This document shows, piece by piece, positions 1 through 6,047 of a DNA stretch of 6,199 nt. The first letter of the stretch is position 1, and every line of letters begins with the position of its first letter. This stretch comes from Bacilli bacterium (GTDB lineage: Bacteria > Bacillota_I > Bacilli_A > RFN20 > CAG-288), in assembly GCA_900763245.1 (NCBI GenBank), contig CAAFJQ010000090.1, positions 1 through 6,199 of the forward strand, read 5' to 3'. The notes beneath the pieces were generated by a model. It saw only the letters and a program-made list of their open reading frames with translations. It had not been told where the DNA came from and did not search any database. A program made the position numbers and the translations under genes.

Positions 1-7
1 ATTTCGG

Positions 8-35
8 ATAAAAGAAAAAACCCATCGCTGGGTTT
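8..35 (-). terminator. Rho-independent terminator of the tRNA cluster
   Basis: Read on the minus strand, a 7-bp perfect stem AAACCCA/TGGGTTT with a four-base loop GCGA occupies 18-35. It is followed directly by a T-rich tract (TTTCTTTT) at 17-10. It begins 12 bases after the CCA end of tRNA-Pro, where a terminator for the Cys-Arg-Pro cluster would be expected. Confidence 0.85.
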
Positions 36-47
36 ATATGTATAGCA

Positions 48-124
48 TGGTCGGGAGTGCGAGATTTGAACTCGCGACCCCCTGCTCCCAAAGCAGGTGC
101 CCTACCAGACTGGTCTAACTCCCG
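48..124 (-). tRNA. tRNA-Pro (anticodon TGG)
   Basis: The minus strand folds into a full cloverleaf. The acceptor stem is CGGGAGT paired with ACTCCCG, followed by discriminator A and a genomically encoded CCA (48-50). The anticodon arm is CCTGC-TTTGGGA-GCAGG, placing TGG at the anticodon position, which reads proline CCN codons. The T arm has the canonical GTTCAAAT loop. It is the last gene of a three-tRNA cluster and is followed by a terminator. The 40 bases separating it from tRNA-Arg contain a terminator-like hairpin, so its expression may depend on readthrough. A TACAAT box abuts its 5' end but is too close to serve as its own -10. Confidence 0.97.
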
Positions 125-131
125 ATTGTAA

Positions 132-156
132 GAAAAAAGAGCTGCAAAGCGGCTCA
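132..156 (-). terminator. Terminator-like hairpin between tRNA-Arg and tRNA-Pro
   Basis: On the minus strand GAGCCGC (155-149) faces GCAGCTC (145-139) across a TTT loop. Six of seven pairs are Watson-Crick and one is a C-A mismatch. A run of six T (138-133) follows immediately, giving the layout of an intrinsic terminator. It lies inside the tRNA cluster, not at its end, so it may be a partial terminator or a processing hairpin. The mismatch and tiny loop make its strength uncertain. Confidence 0.5.
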
Positions 157-164
157 GTTGAAAA

Positions 165-241
165 TGGTGCCCTCGAAGAGACTCGAACTCTTGACCCTCT
201 GATTCGTAGTCAGATACTCTATCCAACTGAGCTACGAGGGC
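165..241 (-). tRNA. tRNA-Arg (anticodon ACG)
   Basis: The minus strand shows acceptor stem GCCCTCG/CGAGGGC, discriminator A and encoded CCA (165-167). The D arm is GCTCAGTTGGATAGAGT. The anticodon arm is TCTGA-CTACGAA-TCAGA, giving anticodon ACG, and the T loop is GTTCGAGT. In bacteria the A34 of tRNA-Arg(ACG) is normally deaminated to inosine by TadA, so that one tRNA reads CGU, CGC and CGA. It is the middle gene of the cluster, only six bases after tRNA-Cys, which indicates co-transcription and processing from one precursor. Confidence 0.97.
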
Positions 242-247
242 AAACGA

Positions 248-322
248 TGGAGGTTCCACGCGGATTCGAACCGCGGGTTGAGGATTTGCAGTCCTTTGCC
301 TTACCAGCTTGGCTATGGAACC
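248..322 (-). tRNA. tRNA-Cys (anticodon GCA)
   Basis: The minus strand shows acceptor stem GGTTCCA/TGGAACC and encoded CCA (248-250). The discriminator is U, the identity base typical of tRNA-Cys. The anticodon loop CTGCAAA is closed by AGGA/TCCT, giving anticodon GCA, and the T arm has GTTCGAAT. The outermost anticodon-stem pair is an A-C mismatch. It is the first gene of the three-tRNA cluster and sits nine bases downstream of a good -10 box. Confidence 0.97.
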
Positions 323-331
323 AGCTTGTTA

Positions 332-360
332 AATATATCACATTTATACAAGCAAAACAA
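332..360 (-). promoter_or_regulatory. Sigma-A-like promoter of the tRNA cluster
   Basis: On the minus strand TTGTTT (360-355) and TATATT (337-332) are separated by 17 bases. Transcription would begin around 325, leaving a leader of only two or three bases before tRNA-Cys. A second, perfect TATAAT lies further upstream (373-368) but has no -35 at proper spacing. The stretch is AT-rich, so chance matches are possible. Confidence 0.55.
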
Positions 361-381
361 GAAAAATATTATAACTTTCAT

Positions 382-393
382 GCATAATTATGC
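382..393. repeat. Perfect 12-bp palindrome in the divergent promoter region
   Basis: GCATAATTATGC is its own reverse complement. It lies between the divergent tRNA cluster and the yfhO-family gene, just upstream of the TATAAT at 373-368. It could be an operator for a dimeric regulator, but its AT-rich core makes chance occurrence quite possible. Confidence 0.35.
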
Positions 394-417
394 TATGTTA
401 AAATTGTCGTGAAGTAT

Positions 418-446
418 TTGACTTTGTTGAAATAGATATTTGGTTT
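418..446 (+). promoter_or_regulatory. Possible promoter of the yfhO-family gene
   Basis: TTGACT (418-423) matches five of six -35 consensus bases. At 17-base spacing the -10 position reads TGGTTT, which is poor. TTTAAT at 444-449 is better but is 20 bases away. An alternative is TTGGTT (440-445) with TAGAAT (464-469) at 18 bases, which would leave almost no leader. The gene needs a promoter in this gap, but the exact boxes are not settled. Confidence 0.3.
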
Positions 447-480
447 AATTTTGTTTTAATAACTAGAATGGAGATGCTCT

Positions 481-3321
481 ATGGAGAACTGTATCAATGG
501 CGAAGAAAATATTATGAAAGCGCATTTTTATGAAAGCAAAGCTTTTTTGGTCATCAAAGAAATTCTTTATATGCTTCTTGCTTTCTTTGTTCCTTTCGTT
601 CTGTTCTGCTTCCTTTTTGCAAAAGCCGGATTCTCTCCGTTTGTTCCAGATGGGCTTACGATCATCAGCTTTGATCTTCAGTCTCAGTACATCACGTATA
701 TGAATTATTACCGTCAGCTTCTTCTTGACGGAGGGTCTTTTGTCTATACAAGTGCAAAGCTTTTCGGCGGTGATTTCTTGTCGATCTTCACTTATTACCT
801 GGCTTCTCCTTTCAATCTCCTTGTCGTCTTCTTCTCCAAAGAAGGAATACCGGATTTCTTTTTGATCTCCTCTATTCTTAAAATGTCTTTTTCTTCTTTG
901 AATTTCTATCTTTTTGCCAGATTCTTTTATAAAAAGCAGTCATTAGGAAATCTGCTGTTTGCTTTTGGCTATGGCATGGCTTCCTATTCGATGATCTATA
1001 TTTCCGATTTCATGTGGCTGGACGGCGTCATGATTCTTCCTCTTATCATTTTAGGACTGTATTTCATCAAGAGAGAAGAACATTATTGGCTGTATCCTCT
1101 TGCTGTGTTCTATGGTCTTTTGACAAGTTGGTATATTGGATTCATCCTCTGCTTCTTTGTTGTTCTTTTCTTCCTTTATCTCTTTTTCTCCGATGAAAGA
1201 AAATGGAAAGAAAAGAAGTCCTACTTTAAGAATACGATCATCTTATCTCTGATCGGCGGAATGATGGCCTCTGTTCTTTGGTTTGCCGCCTTCCTTCATT
1301 TCAGCGGAACAAAAGCCAATCAGTCCTTCCCTTATTTCTCCAATCTATCGATTTCCACTTTCTTTACCGGTTTCTTGGAAAAGAACTATGCAACACCTCA
1401 GAATATCGAACAGAACTGGGGATATGCGACGATGTTCACCGGTGTTGTCTCTTTGGTATTTGCCCTTCGCTATTTCCTCAATCCTTCCTATTCAAGAAGA
1501 GAGAGAATCTCTTCTTTGATATTTGTTATGGTGATGTATCTGTTTGTCACCAACTCCATTCTGAATGCTCTGTTCCATGGAGGAAGAGAACCGACATGGT
1601 TCCCGGCCAGATATAGTTTTGTCCTCTGCTTCATGACCTGTTTCTTTGCAAGCAAAGAGTATGATGCCTATAATGAGAGCAAGTGGTATTCCTTCTTGCT
1701 TCCTTTAGTTGCAGCTTGTATTGTCCTTCCGATTGTCTTATATACGGATAACTCCAATATCTTCAAAGGAAACGAAGAATTTGCCCGTTATCAGTTCTCG
1801 CTTCCTTCTTTGTTGATCTATCTTTCTGCTTCGCTTCTTTCCGGTGTTATTCCTTTTGTAAAAATGTGGAAGAAATATGAAGGGAAAGAAAAACTGGGCG
1901 AAACGATTCTCACCTGTGTTCTTCTTCCTTTGGCCTGTTACTCATCTTATCGAGGAGAGAAGAATATTCTTGATAAGAACATCGAATACAATCAGTTCCA
2001 GAAAGAGGAGACTTATCTTTCTGATGTTGCGTTATCGAAGGTCTTTGATGTCATCAAAGATTATGATCAGAACAACAATTACAGAATGGAATCGACATTC
2101 AATCGACTTGGAAACTATAATGAGATCGATAACAACCCGATGTTCTATTCCTATAGCGGACTGAACCATTTCTCCTCCAGCGAGAAGAAAACAGTAGAAG
2201 AATATTTTGAAAAGCTCGGCTTCCATTACAATTACTACTTTGAAAGATACGATGGCGGAAGCACGCTGGCAATGAATAGTTTCTTGAACCTTAAGTATCT
2301 GATTGACAATTCTTCCTCTACGACTAATAAGCCTATATTCATGAAGAATACTGATGAAAGAAACTTCTTTAGGAAAATAGAGTTAGAAGATACTGAGGAT
2401 GGATATACCTATTACGAAAACCAAAAAGTCCTTCCTTATGCCTTTGTCATTGATGATGACAACTATTCCTATGTTTCAGAAGGAAACAGAATCGCTGAAA
2501 ACAACATCTATTATTTCGATCACTTCGAATATCAGAATGAAATGTTCAAGACGATGAATTCTTCTGTTCTTGATACACAAGGATTCAAAAAGGATATCTT
2601 CCATCGCATCCCCTTGAAACTGAAAAAATCATCCTCCTTTACATATGAGCTTGATAAAGACGGATATTATCTTATCACTGCTAATAAAGGAACAACGCTT
2701 CGCTTTGAATTCGATGTTCCTACTGAAGCAAGTGGCAACAATCTCTATTTCTATGATAAGAACAAAACAAAATCATATTCTGTCTATTTGGATAACAGAT
2801 ATTATGAAAACAACACCTACTGGCATGAAGGAATCCGTGGCTTCAACGACAATACAAGCCATCATCACACGCTGACTTATACGCTGAAATCGGATGTCAA
2901 AAACACGCTATTCAGGCCTTTTGTCTATTATGAAGATCTCACGGTATTAGGCGAGTATCTTGATTCGCTCAGAGACAGTGCATCCTATGACTTAAAGCAG
3001 AAGAACAGACTGTTCTCTTTCTCCTATATCGGAACCTTGAATGTCAAAAAAGGAAAAGAGGACAAAACTCTTCTTTTCACTCTTCCTAATGAAAGAGGCA
3101 TGTCAGTCTATATCGACAACAAAAAGCAGAAAGTCGTGACTAGAATGAATATCTTTACTGCAGTCGATTTTTCATCGTTGGATGAAGGAGAACACAAAAT
3201 CGAAATCCGTTATACGGATATCGGATTTGAAGTCGGATTCTTCCTTTCACTGCTTTCAATCGGAGGGCTTGTCGCCTTCTTGGTTCTTGATTATAGGAAG
3301 AAGAAATCAGTCGTTCAATAA
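481..3321 (+). CDS. yfhO: YfhO-family polytopic membrane protein, putative surface-polymer glycosyltransferase
   Basis: This 946-residue protein matches the YfhO family (GT-C-type fold). Homologues in Bacillus and Listeria are needed to move sugars from undecaprenyl-phosphate onto lipoteichoic acid outside the cell. The N-terminal half has many hydrophobic helices. Family hallmarks are an extracytoplasmic loop with ISFDLQSQY (62-70, candidate catalytic Asp65), FGGDFLSIFTYYLASPFNLL (95-114), FMWLDGVMILPLI (177-189) and PARYSF (375-380). A large soluble, probably extracytoplasmic region (about 495-910) contains NSFLNLKYLID (599-609). A final helix (about 914-936) precedes a basic tail. The ATG at 481 is chosen because GGAGA (470-474) lies six bases upstream; Met12 has only a weak site. 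The 3' end overlaps the convergent gene by 15 bp with no terminator between. The family call is confident; the acceptor and sugar are inferred. Confidence 0.88.
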   Translation: MENCINGEENIMKAHFYESKAFLVIKEILYMLLAFFVPFVLFCFLFAKAGFSPFVPDGLTIISFDLQSQYITYMNYYRQLLLDGGSFVYTSAKLFGGDFLSIFTYYLASPFNLLVVFFSKEGIPDFFLISSILKMSFSSLNFYLFARFFYKKQSLGNLLFAFGYGMASYSMIYISDFMWLDGVMILPLIILGLYFIKREEHYWLYPLAVFYGLLTSWYIGFILCFFVVLFFLYLFFSDERKWKEKKSYFKNTIILSLIGGMMASVLWFAAFLHFSGTKANQSFPYFSNLSISTFFTGFLEKNYATPQNIEQNWGYATMFTGVVSLVFALRYFLNPSYSRRERISSLIFVMVMYLFVTNSILNALFHGGREPTWFPARYSFVLCFMTCFFASKEYDAYNESKWYSFLLPLVAACIVLPIVLYTDNSNIFKGNEEFARYQFSLPSLLIYLSASLLSGVIPFVKMWKKYEGKEKLGETILTCVLLPLACYSSYRGEKNILDKNIEYNQFQKEETYLSDVALSKVFDVIKDYDQNNNYRMESTFNRLGNYNEIDNNPMFYSYSGLNHFSSSEKKTVEEYFEKLGFHYNYYFERYDGGSTLAMNSFLNLKYLIDNSSSTTNKPIFMKNTDERNFFRKIELEDTEDGYTYYENQKVLPYAFVIDDDNYSYVSEGNRIAENNIYYFDHFEYQNEMFKTMNSSVLDTQGFKKDIFHRIPLKLKKSSSFTYELDKDGYYLITANKGTTLRFEFDVPTEASGNNLYFYDKNKTKSYSVYLDNRYYENNTYWHEGIRGFNDNTSHHHTLTYTLKSDVKNTLFRPFVYYEDLTVLGEYLDSLRDSASYDLKQKNRLFSFSYIGTLNVKKGKEDKTLLFTLPNERGMSVYIDNKKQKVVTRMNIFTAVDFSSLDEGEHKIEIRYTDIGFEVGFFLSLLSIGGLVAFLVLDYRKKKSVVQ

Positions 3322-4632
3322 GTTCTTTGTCAGAGCCTTCTCCATCGCTTTCTTCTTGTCTTTTCTTAAAAGCGGAGAATGATCAAGGCTCATCAGGTCG
3401 ATGAAGACAATGGAGAGAATAACCATATTGATAATAGCTGCCAATGTGACAGAATCCTCTTTTAAGATGTCGAGGAAATAGATGCTGAAACCGGACATAT
3501 AATGATAATAGGCAATACCGGAAGACAACTGCATTAAAGGAACAAGAATGAATTTCTTTTTATCGTTCCTTAAGATTGCATAAAGAAGGATGAGGACTTC
3601 AAAAGAGTAGAAATATCTTTCGTGCATATGAGGAAGGAAGAAAGGAACGATGGAGATCAAAAACGTCGCAGTGAAGACAATATTTTCATCTGTCAGTCTG
3701 ATTTTTCTGATAAAGATGATGGCTGTCAATAAAAGAATCATCATCAGACCAATTGCCGTGCTTGCTTTGTTCAGCATCGAATCGGGTGAATTCATATTCG
3801 TGACGGAGAAGAAGTGCCAGAAGTTTGCGCATCCTAGGGTGAGCTGAGAATAACCAGATAATTGTTCTGTAAAGTAACGGAACGGCTCTTTGAAGCTTGC
3901 TCCGCAGATATAACTCGGCAAAAATGAAAGAAGCAATGCGACAAAGACCATATAAATCGGATAGAATTTAAGCCTTCCTGAGAACATGATGTAGAAAAGG
4001 AATGGAAGGATGAAGACCGATTGCATTTTCAAAGAAAGAGCGAGGCCGAAGAAGAACCAGACAAGATGATCTTTTCTTTTAAGAAGGAAATAAAGACAGT
4101 AGATAAAGCAGCAGACATACATGCTATCGGCATTGCCCCAAAGGGCAGAGTTCGTAAACTGAATCGGAAGGCAGAGGAAGATGCAATATCCGATTGTCGC
4201 CTTGACGTCATCTTTGCTCACATGCCTGATGATAAGATAGATACCTAAGGCGATGAGAAGATCCATCAGGAAATAGATGGATTTGAGATAGTACATCTGA
4301 TTGAGATAGAAAGAGTAGTTGTTGACTGTAACTCGTTCGCCCTTTGGAAGAAGCGTGAAGCAGCCGATGATGAATAAGAACAAGGGTGAATAGTCGCTAT
4401 TGATTGTATAGAAGTTCTTGAATCCGGCTTCCTCGATTTCTTTCATCCATCCGTTTAAGATATATCCGACTGTATCATTGGTCGGATAAGACACGACAAG
4501 ATATCGGCAAGTCAAAGAAAGTGCGGTTACGACAAGGATGAATATCCATAACACATTCTTTTCAAATGTGTTCCTTGTCCAAGTCGAACACTTCTTTGAG
4601 ATATTACTGATTTTTTGTATCGGGTGAGCCAT
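3307..4632 (-). CDS. Gpi18-like integral membrane mannosyltransferase homologue (GT-C type)
   Basis: This 441-residue polytopic protein resembles the Gpi18-related bacterial membrane proteins (COG5542 type). These are predicted glycosyltransferases that use lipid-phosphate sugars at the outer membrane face. Visible signatures are Asp53 in an early loop (YPTNDTVGY, 49-57), SDYSPLF (79-85), LWGNADSMY (164-172), LSLKMQSVFILPF (199-211) and LPHMHERYFY (333-342). The last is the most characteristic. About ten hydrophobic stretches run from residue 27 to 415, and a lysine-rich cytoplasmic tail closes the protein. GGAG at 4643-4640 lies seven bases before the ATG, so the start is well supported. The gene appears monocistronic with its own promoter. 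Its stop (TGA) lies inside the end of the convergent yfhO-family gene. Donor and acceptor cannot be told from sequence. Confidence 0.82.
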   Translation of the reverse strand: MAHPIQKISNISKKCSTWTRNTFEKNVLWIFILVVTALSLTCRYLVVSYPTNDTVGYILNGWMKEIEEAGFKNFYTINSDYSPLFLFIIGCFTLLPKGERVTVNNYSFYLNQMYYLKSIYFLMDLLIALGIYLIIRHVSKDDVKATIGYCIFLCLPIQFTNSALWGNADSMYVCCFIYCLYFLLKRKDHLVWFFFGLALSLKMQSVFILPFLFYIMFSGRLKFYPIYMVFVALLLSFLPSYICGASFKEPFRYFTEQLSGYSQLTLGCANFWHFFSVTNMNSPDSMLNKASTAIGLMMILLLTAIIFIRKIRLTDENIVFTATFLISIVPFFLPHMHERYFYSFEVLILLYAILRNDKKKFILVPLMQLSSGIAYYHYMSGFSIYFLDILKEDSVTLAAIINMVILSIVFIDLMSLDHSPLLRKDKKKAMEKALTKNLLND

Positions 4633-4676
4633 GTGAGTACTCCTTTTATGAATATTTTAAACGCGAAGAAGAGAAA

Positions 4677-4704
4677 ATGATAGAATCGGTTTTGATAATT
4701 TCAA
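4677..4704 (-). promoter_or_regulatory. Sigma-A-like promoter of the Gpi18-like gene
   Basis: On the minus strand TTGAAA (4704-4699) and TATCAT (4682-4677) each match five of six consensus bases and are 16 bases apart. Transcription would start near 4670. This leaves a leader of about 38 bases containing AAAGGAG before the ATG at 4632. The promoter lies between the GNAT gene and the glycosyltransferase, so the latter can be transcribed on its own. Confidence 0.6.
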
Positions 4705-4757
4705 ATAGCGATGACAAAAGGTATCAATCATAAAACAGGAAAAGCTTCTGTAAACTA

Positions 4758-4785
4758 TCATTCCTTGATGAACAAAAAGGAATGA
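4758..4785. repeat. 9-bp inverted repeat spanning the GNAT stop codon
   Basis: TCATTCCTT and AAGGAATGA are perfect inverted copies around a ten-base loop. They include the last codons and the TGA stop of the GNAT gene. No T-run follows on the minus strand, so it is not a standard intrinsic terminator. It could still protect the mRNA 3' end or slow polymerase. No better terminator is visible in 4633-4757. Confidence 0.35.
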
Positions 4786-5363
4786 AAGACCTTTTTGTCA
4801 TCAAACAATGAATAAGGTAAGTCTTTATTATCAATGATTCTGAAACCTAAATGCTCATAGAAATGATAATTGCTGTCTTTGTCGCTGCAAAGAATGGTAG
4901 GAGTATGACTTTCATCTGTGAGACAGAATTCATCAATCAGTCTCTTTCCTAAGCCCTTGCCTCTGACTTTATTATCATTGATCAACAAGACAATTTCCTG
5001 TTTCTTTCCTTTGTAGTTGTCTGCCAGTGCCTTCTCCGCCTTAATGATGACATCATTGTAATGGCAGATCTCATTCAGTTCTTTGTCTTTTCTGTATTCT
5101 ATTGATACTTTCTCGTAGATAGAATGAAGAGTCCCATCGATATAGTCTGGTTTTGTTCTGGCACAGATGATTCCAGAAACTGAACCATCGACGACCAAAA
5201 CTCTTCTATAATCGCTATGATAAAGACAAAAAAGCAGATAAAGTTCTGTTGCTTTCTCTCTGTTTTCATGGCTTGAAAGATTATCATAATCCCAAACTTG
5301 CAAAAGAATCGGAATTAGTTTTCTGATATCTTCATATTCAAATGGGCGCGTATTGATTTCCAT
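4758..5363 (-). CDS. GNAT-family N-acetyltransferase
   Basis: This 201-residue soluble protein has the GNAT fold and should transfer the acetyl group of acetyl-CoA to an amine on an unknown small molecule or protein. The acetyl-CoA pyrophosphate-binding motif is clear: a beta strand EIVLLIND (123-130) leads into VRGKGLGKRLIDEF (133-146), the R-G-x-G-x-G/A signature and helix. The later motif HFYEHLGFR (167-175) is the usual Y-x-x-x-G-F element. The N-terminus (RPFEYEDI, 6-13) fits the usual GNAT opening. It lies 15 bases downstream of the small membrane protein gene, so the two are probably co-transcribed. No Shine-Dalgarno sequence precedes the ATG, which suggests translational coupling. The substrate cannot be assigned. 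The insert at about 75-120, between the early strands and the CoA motif, is longer than in minimal GNATs. Confidence 0.85.
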   Translation of the reverse strand: MEINTRPFEYEDIRKLIPILLQVWDYDNLSSHENREKATELYLLFCLYHSDYRRVLVVDGSVSGIICARTKPDYIDGTLHSIYEKVSIEYRKDKELNEICHYNDVIIKAEKALADNYKGKKQEIVLLINDNKVRGKGLGKRLIDEFCLTDESHTPTILCSDKDSNYHFYEHLGFRIIDNKDLPYSLFDDKKVFHSFLFIKE

Positions 5364-5378
5364 AGCAGTAAAACAACA

Positions 5379-5900
5379 TCAATCAGTCTTTTTTGTGCCT
5401 TTGGCGATGAAGTACTGTGCCAATGAAGTCAGGCTTCCTATCTGTTCTTCAGAAAGGACTTTGATCGGAATATAGTATTCCTTTCCTTTATCATTGATCA
5501 GATCAAAGAAAGACTTTTTCTTCTGGGCCATCGTGATAAAACCGGATTCCTGATAAAGCTTGTCTTTCTTTGTGGCAGTAAGAGCATAAGCCCATTTATT
5601 GTCTTCCCCTTTAGTAAAGGTAAAACTGATTTTACCTTTTAACCCTTTGTTCAGCCCTTTGAATAAGAAGACAAAAGGGCTGGAGAACAAAAATAATACA
5701 CCGATGATCATGACGATGATGCCGAGGATGAACACGATATCGTTGATGACTCTATTGTAATCGATGAAAGAGATGTAGACTCCGGTAAAGAAAATGATGA
5801 TTCCTAAAACAATAGCCCATAAGAAAGAAGAGGACTTCAGTTTCAGAATATCCTTTCTTTTGCCTTTATAGTCAGAATTCATTTCGATTGTGAAGTTCAT
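5379..5900 (-). CDS. Small two-helix membrane protein, YcxB-like
   Basis: The 173-residue product has a short charged N-terminus (1-24), two hydrophobic helices (about 26-46 and 54-80) forming a hairpin, and a soluble C-terminal domain of roughly 90 residues. Both ends should be cytoplasmic. The layout and the segment DLINDKGKEYYIPIKVLSEE (133-152) resemble YcxB-like proteins, a family of unknown function. The assignment is by pattern only. It is the first gene of a two-gene unit with the GNAT gene. Its ATG at 5900 is the only sensible start. The strong AGGAGG (5928-5923) lies 22 bases upstream, and a small hairpin in between could bring it closer. No in-frame ATG, GTG or TTG lies between the two; an ATT nine bases upstream is the only alternative. 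Confidence 0.72.
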   Translation of the reverse strand: MNFTIEMNSDYKGKRKDILKLKSSSFLWAIVLGIIIFFTGVYISFIDYNRVINDIVFILGIIVMIIGVLFLFSSPFVFLFKGLNKGLKGKISFTFTKGEDNKWAYALTATKKDKLYQESGFITMAQKKKSFFDLINDKGKEYYIPIKVLSEEQIGSLTSLAQYFIAKGTKKTD

Positions 5901-5928
5901 TGTTTCAATGCGATAAAAATCGCCTCCT
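5901..5928 (-). promoter_or_regulatory. Shine-Dalgarno with hairpin spacer before the YcxB-like gene
   Basis: On the minus strand AGGAGG (5928-5923) is followed by GCGAT-TTTT-ATCGC, a perfect 5-bp stem with a four-base loop (5923-5910), and then by nine bases leading to the ATG. The last G of the Shine-Dalgarno is also the first base of the stem. If the hairpin forms, the effective spacing falls from 22 to about ten bases. Confidence 0.5.
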
Positions 5929-5944
5929 GTTTTCTATACTAGAT

Positions 5945-5953
5945 AGTTTACCA
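5945..5953 (-). promoter_or_regulatory. Possible extended -10 box upstream of the YcxB-like gene
   Basis: The minus strand reads TGGTAAACT, an extended -10 form (TGN followed by TAAACT), about 17 bases upstream of AGGAGG. No clear -35 is present 17 bases further up. The position suits a promoter for the two-gene unit, but the match is weak. Confidence 0.25.
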
Positions 5954-5983
5954 AAAAAAGTGCCTGCTAATATAAGGTTTTTG

Positions 5984-6026
5984 ATGAAAATGAAAATTGA
6001 TGAGGAAATCAATTTTCCATTTTCAT
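5984..6026. repeat. Long AT-rich inverted repeat
   Basis: The left arm 5984-6001 (18 bases) and the right arm 6008-6026 (19 bases) are inverted copies differing only by one extra base in the right arm (C at 6017/6018). The loop is GAGGAA. On the plus strand a run of T (6031-6036) follows, but no plus-strand gene precedes it. On the minus strand it lies 21 bases after the stop of the broken coding region. It may act as that region's 3' hairpin, although no T-run follows in that direction. Confidence 0.6.
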
Positions 6027-6047
6027 ATCATTTTTTAAGATTGTATA

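Noticed and set aside
125..130. TACAAT on the minus strand as a -10 for tRNA-Pro
   Set aside because: It abuts the tRNA 5' end, so transcription would begin inside the tRNA. The nearest TTG-type -35 is only 11 bases away.
97..387. A 96-residue plus-strand open frame with the string TRTLDPLIRSQILYPTELR
   Set aside because: It is antisense to the tRNA-Pro, tRNA-Arg and tRNA-Cys genes. Such peptides arise from reading through the complement of tRNA-Arg and are a familiar false annotation.
1014..2875. Several short open frames inside the yfhO-family gene on both strands (60 to 112 residues)
   Set aside because: They lie wholly within a long, well-supported coding sequence with clear family motifs, have no ribosome binding sites, and show low-complexity or basic composition typical of out-of-frame reading.
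3650..4248. Plus- and minus-strand open frames inside the Gpi18-like gene (60 to 75 residues)
   Set aside because: They are shadows of the glycosyltransferase frame, which carries the conserved motifs.
4725..4752. A weak hairpin (ACAG...CTGT) after the GNAT gene followed by TTTT on the minus strand, as a terminator
   Set aside because: Only four outer pairs are solid, with a mismatch and a wobble inside. The T-run is short, so this is not enough to call a terminator.
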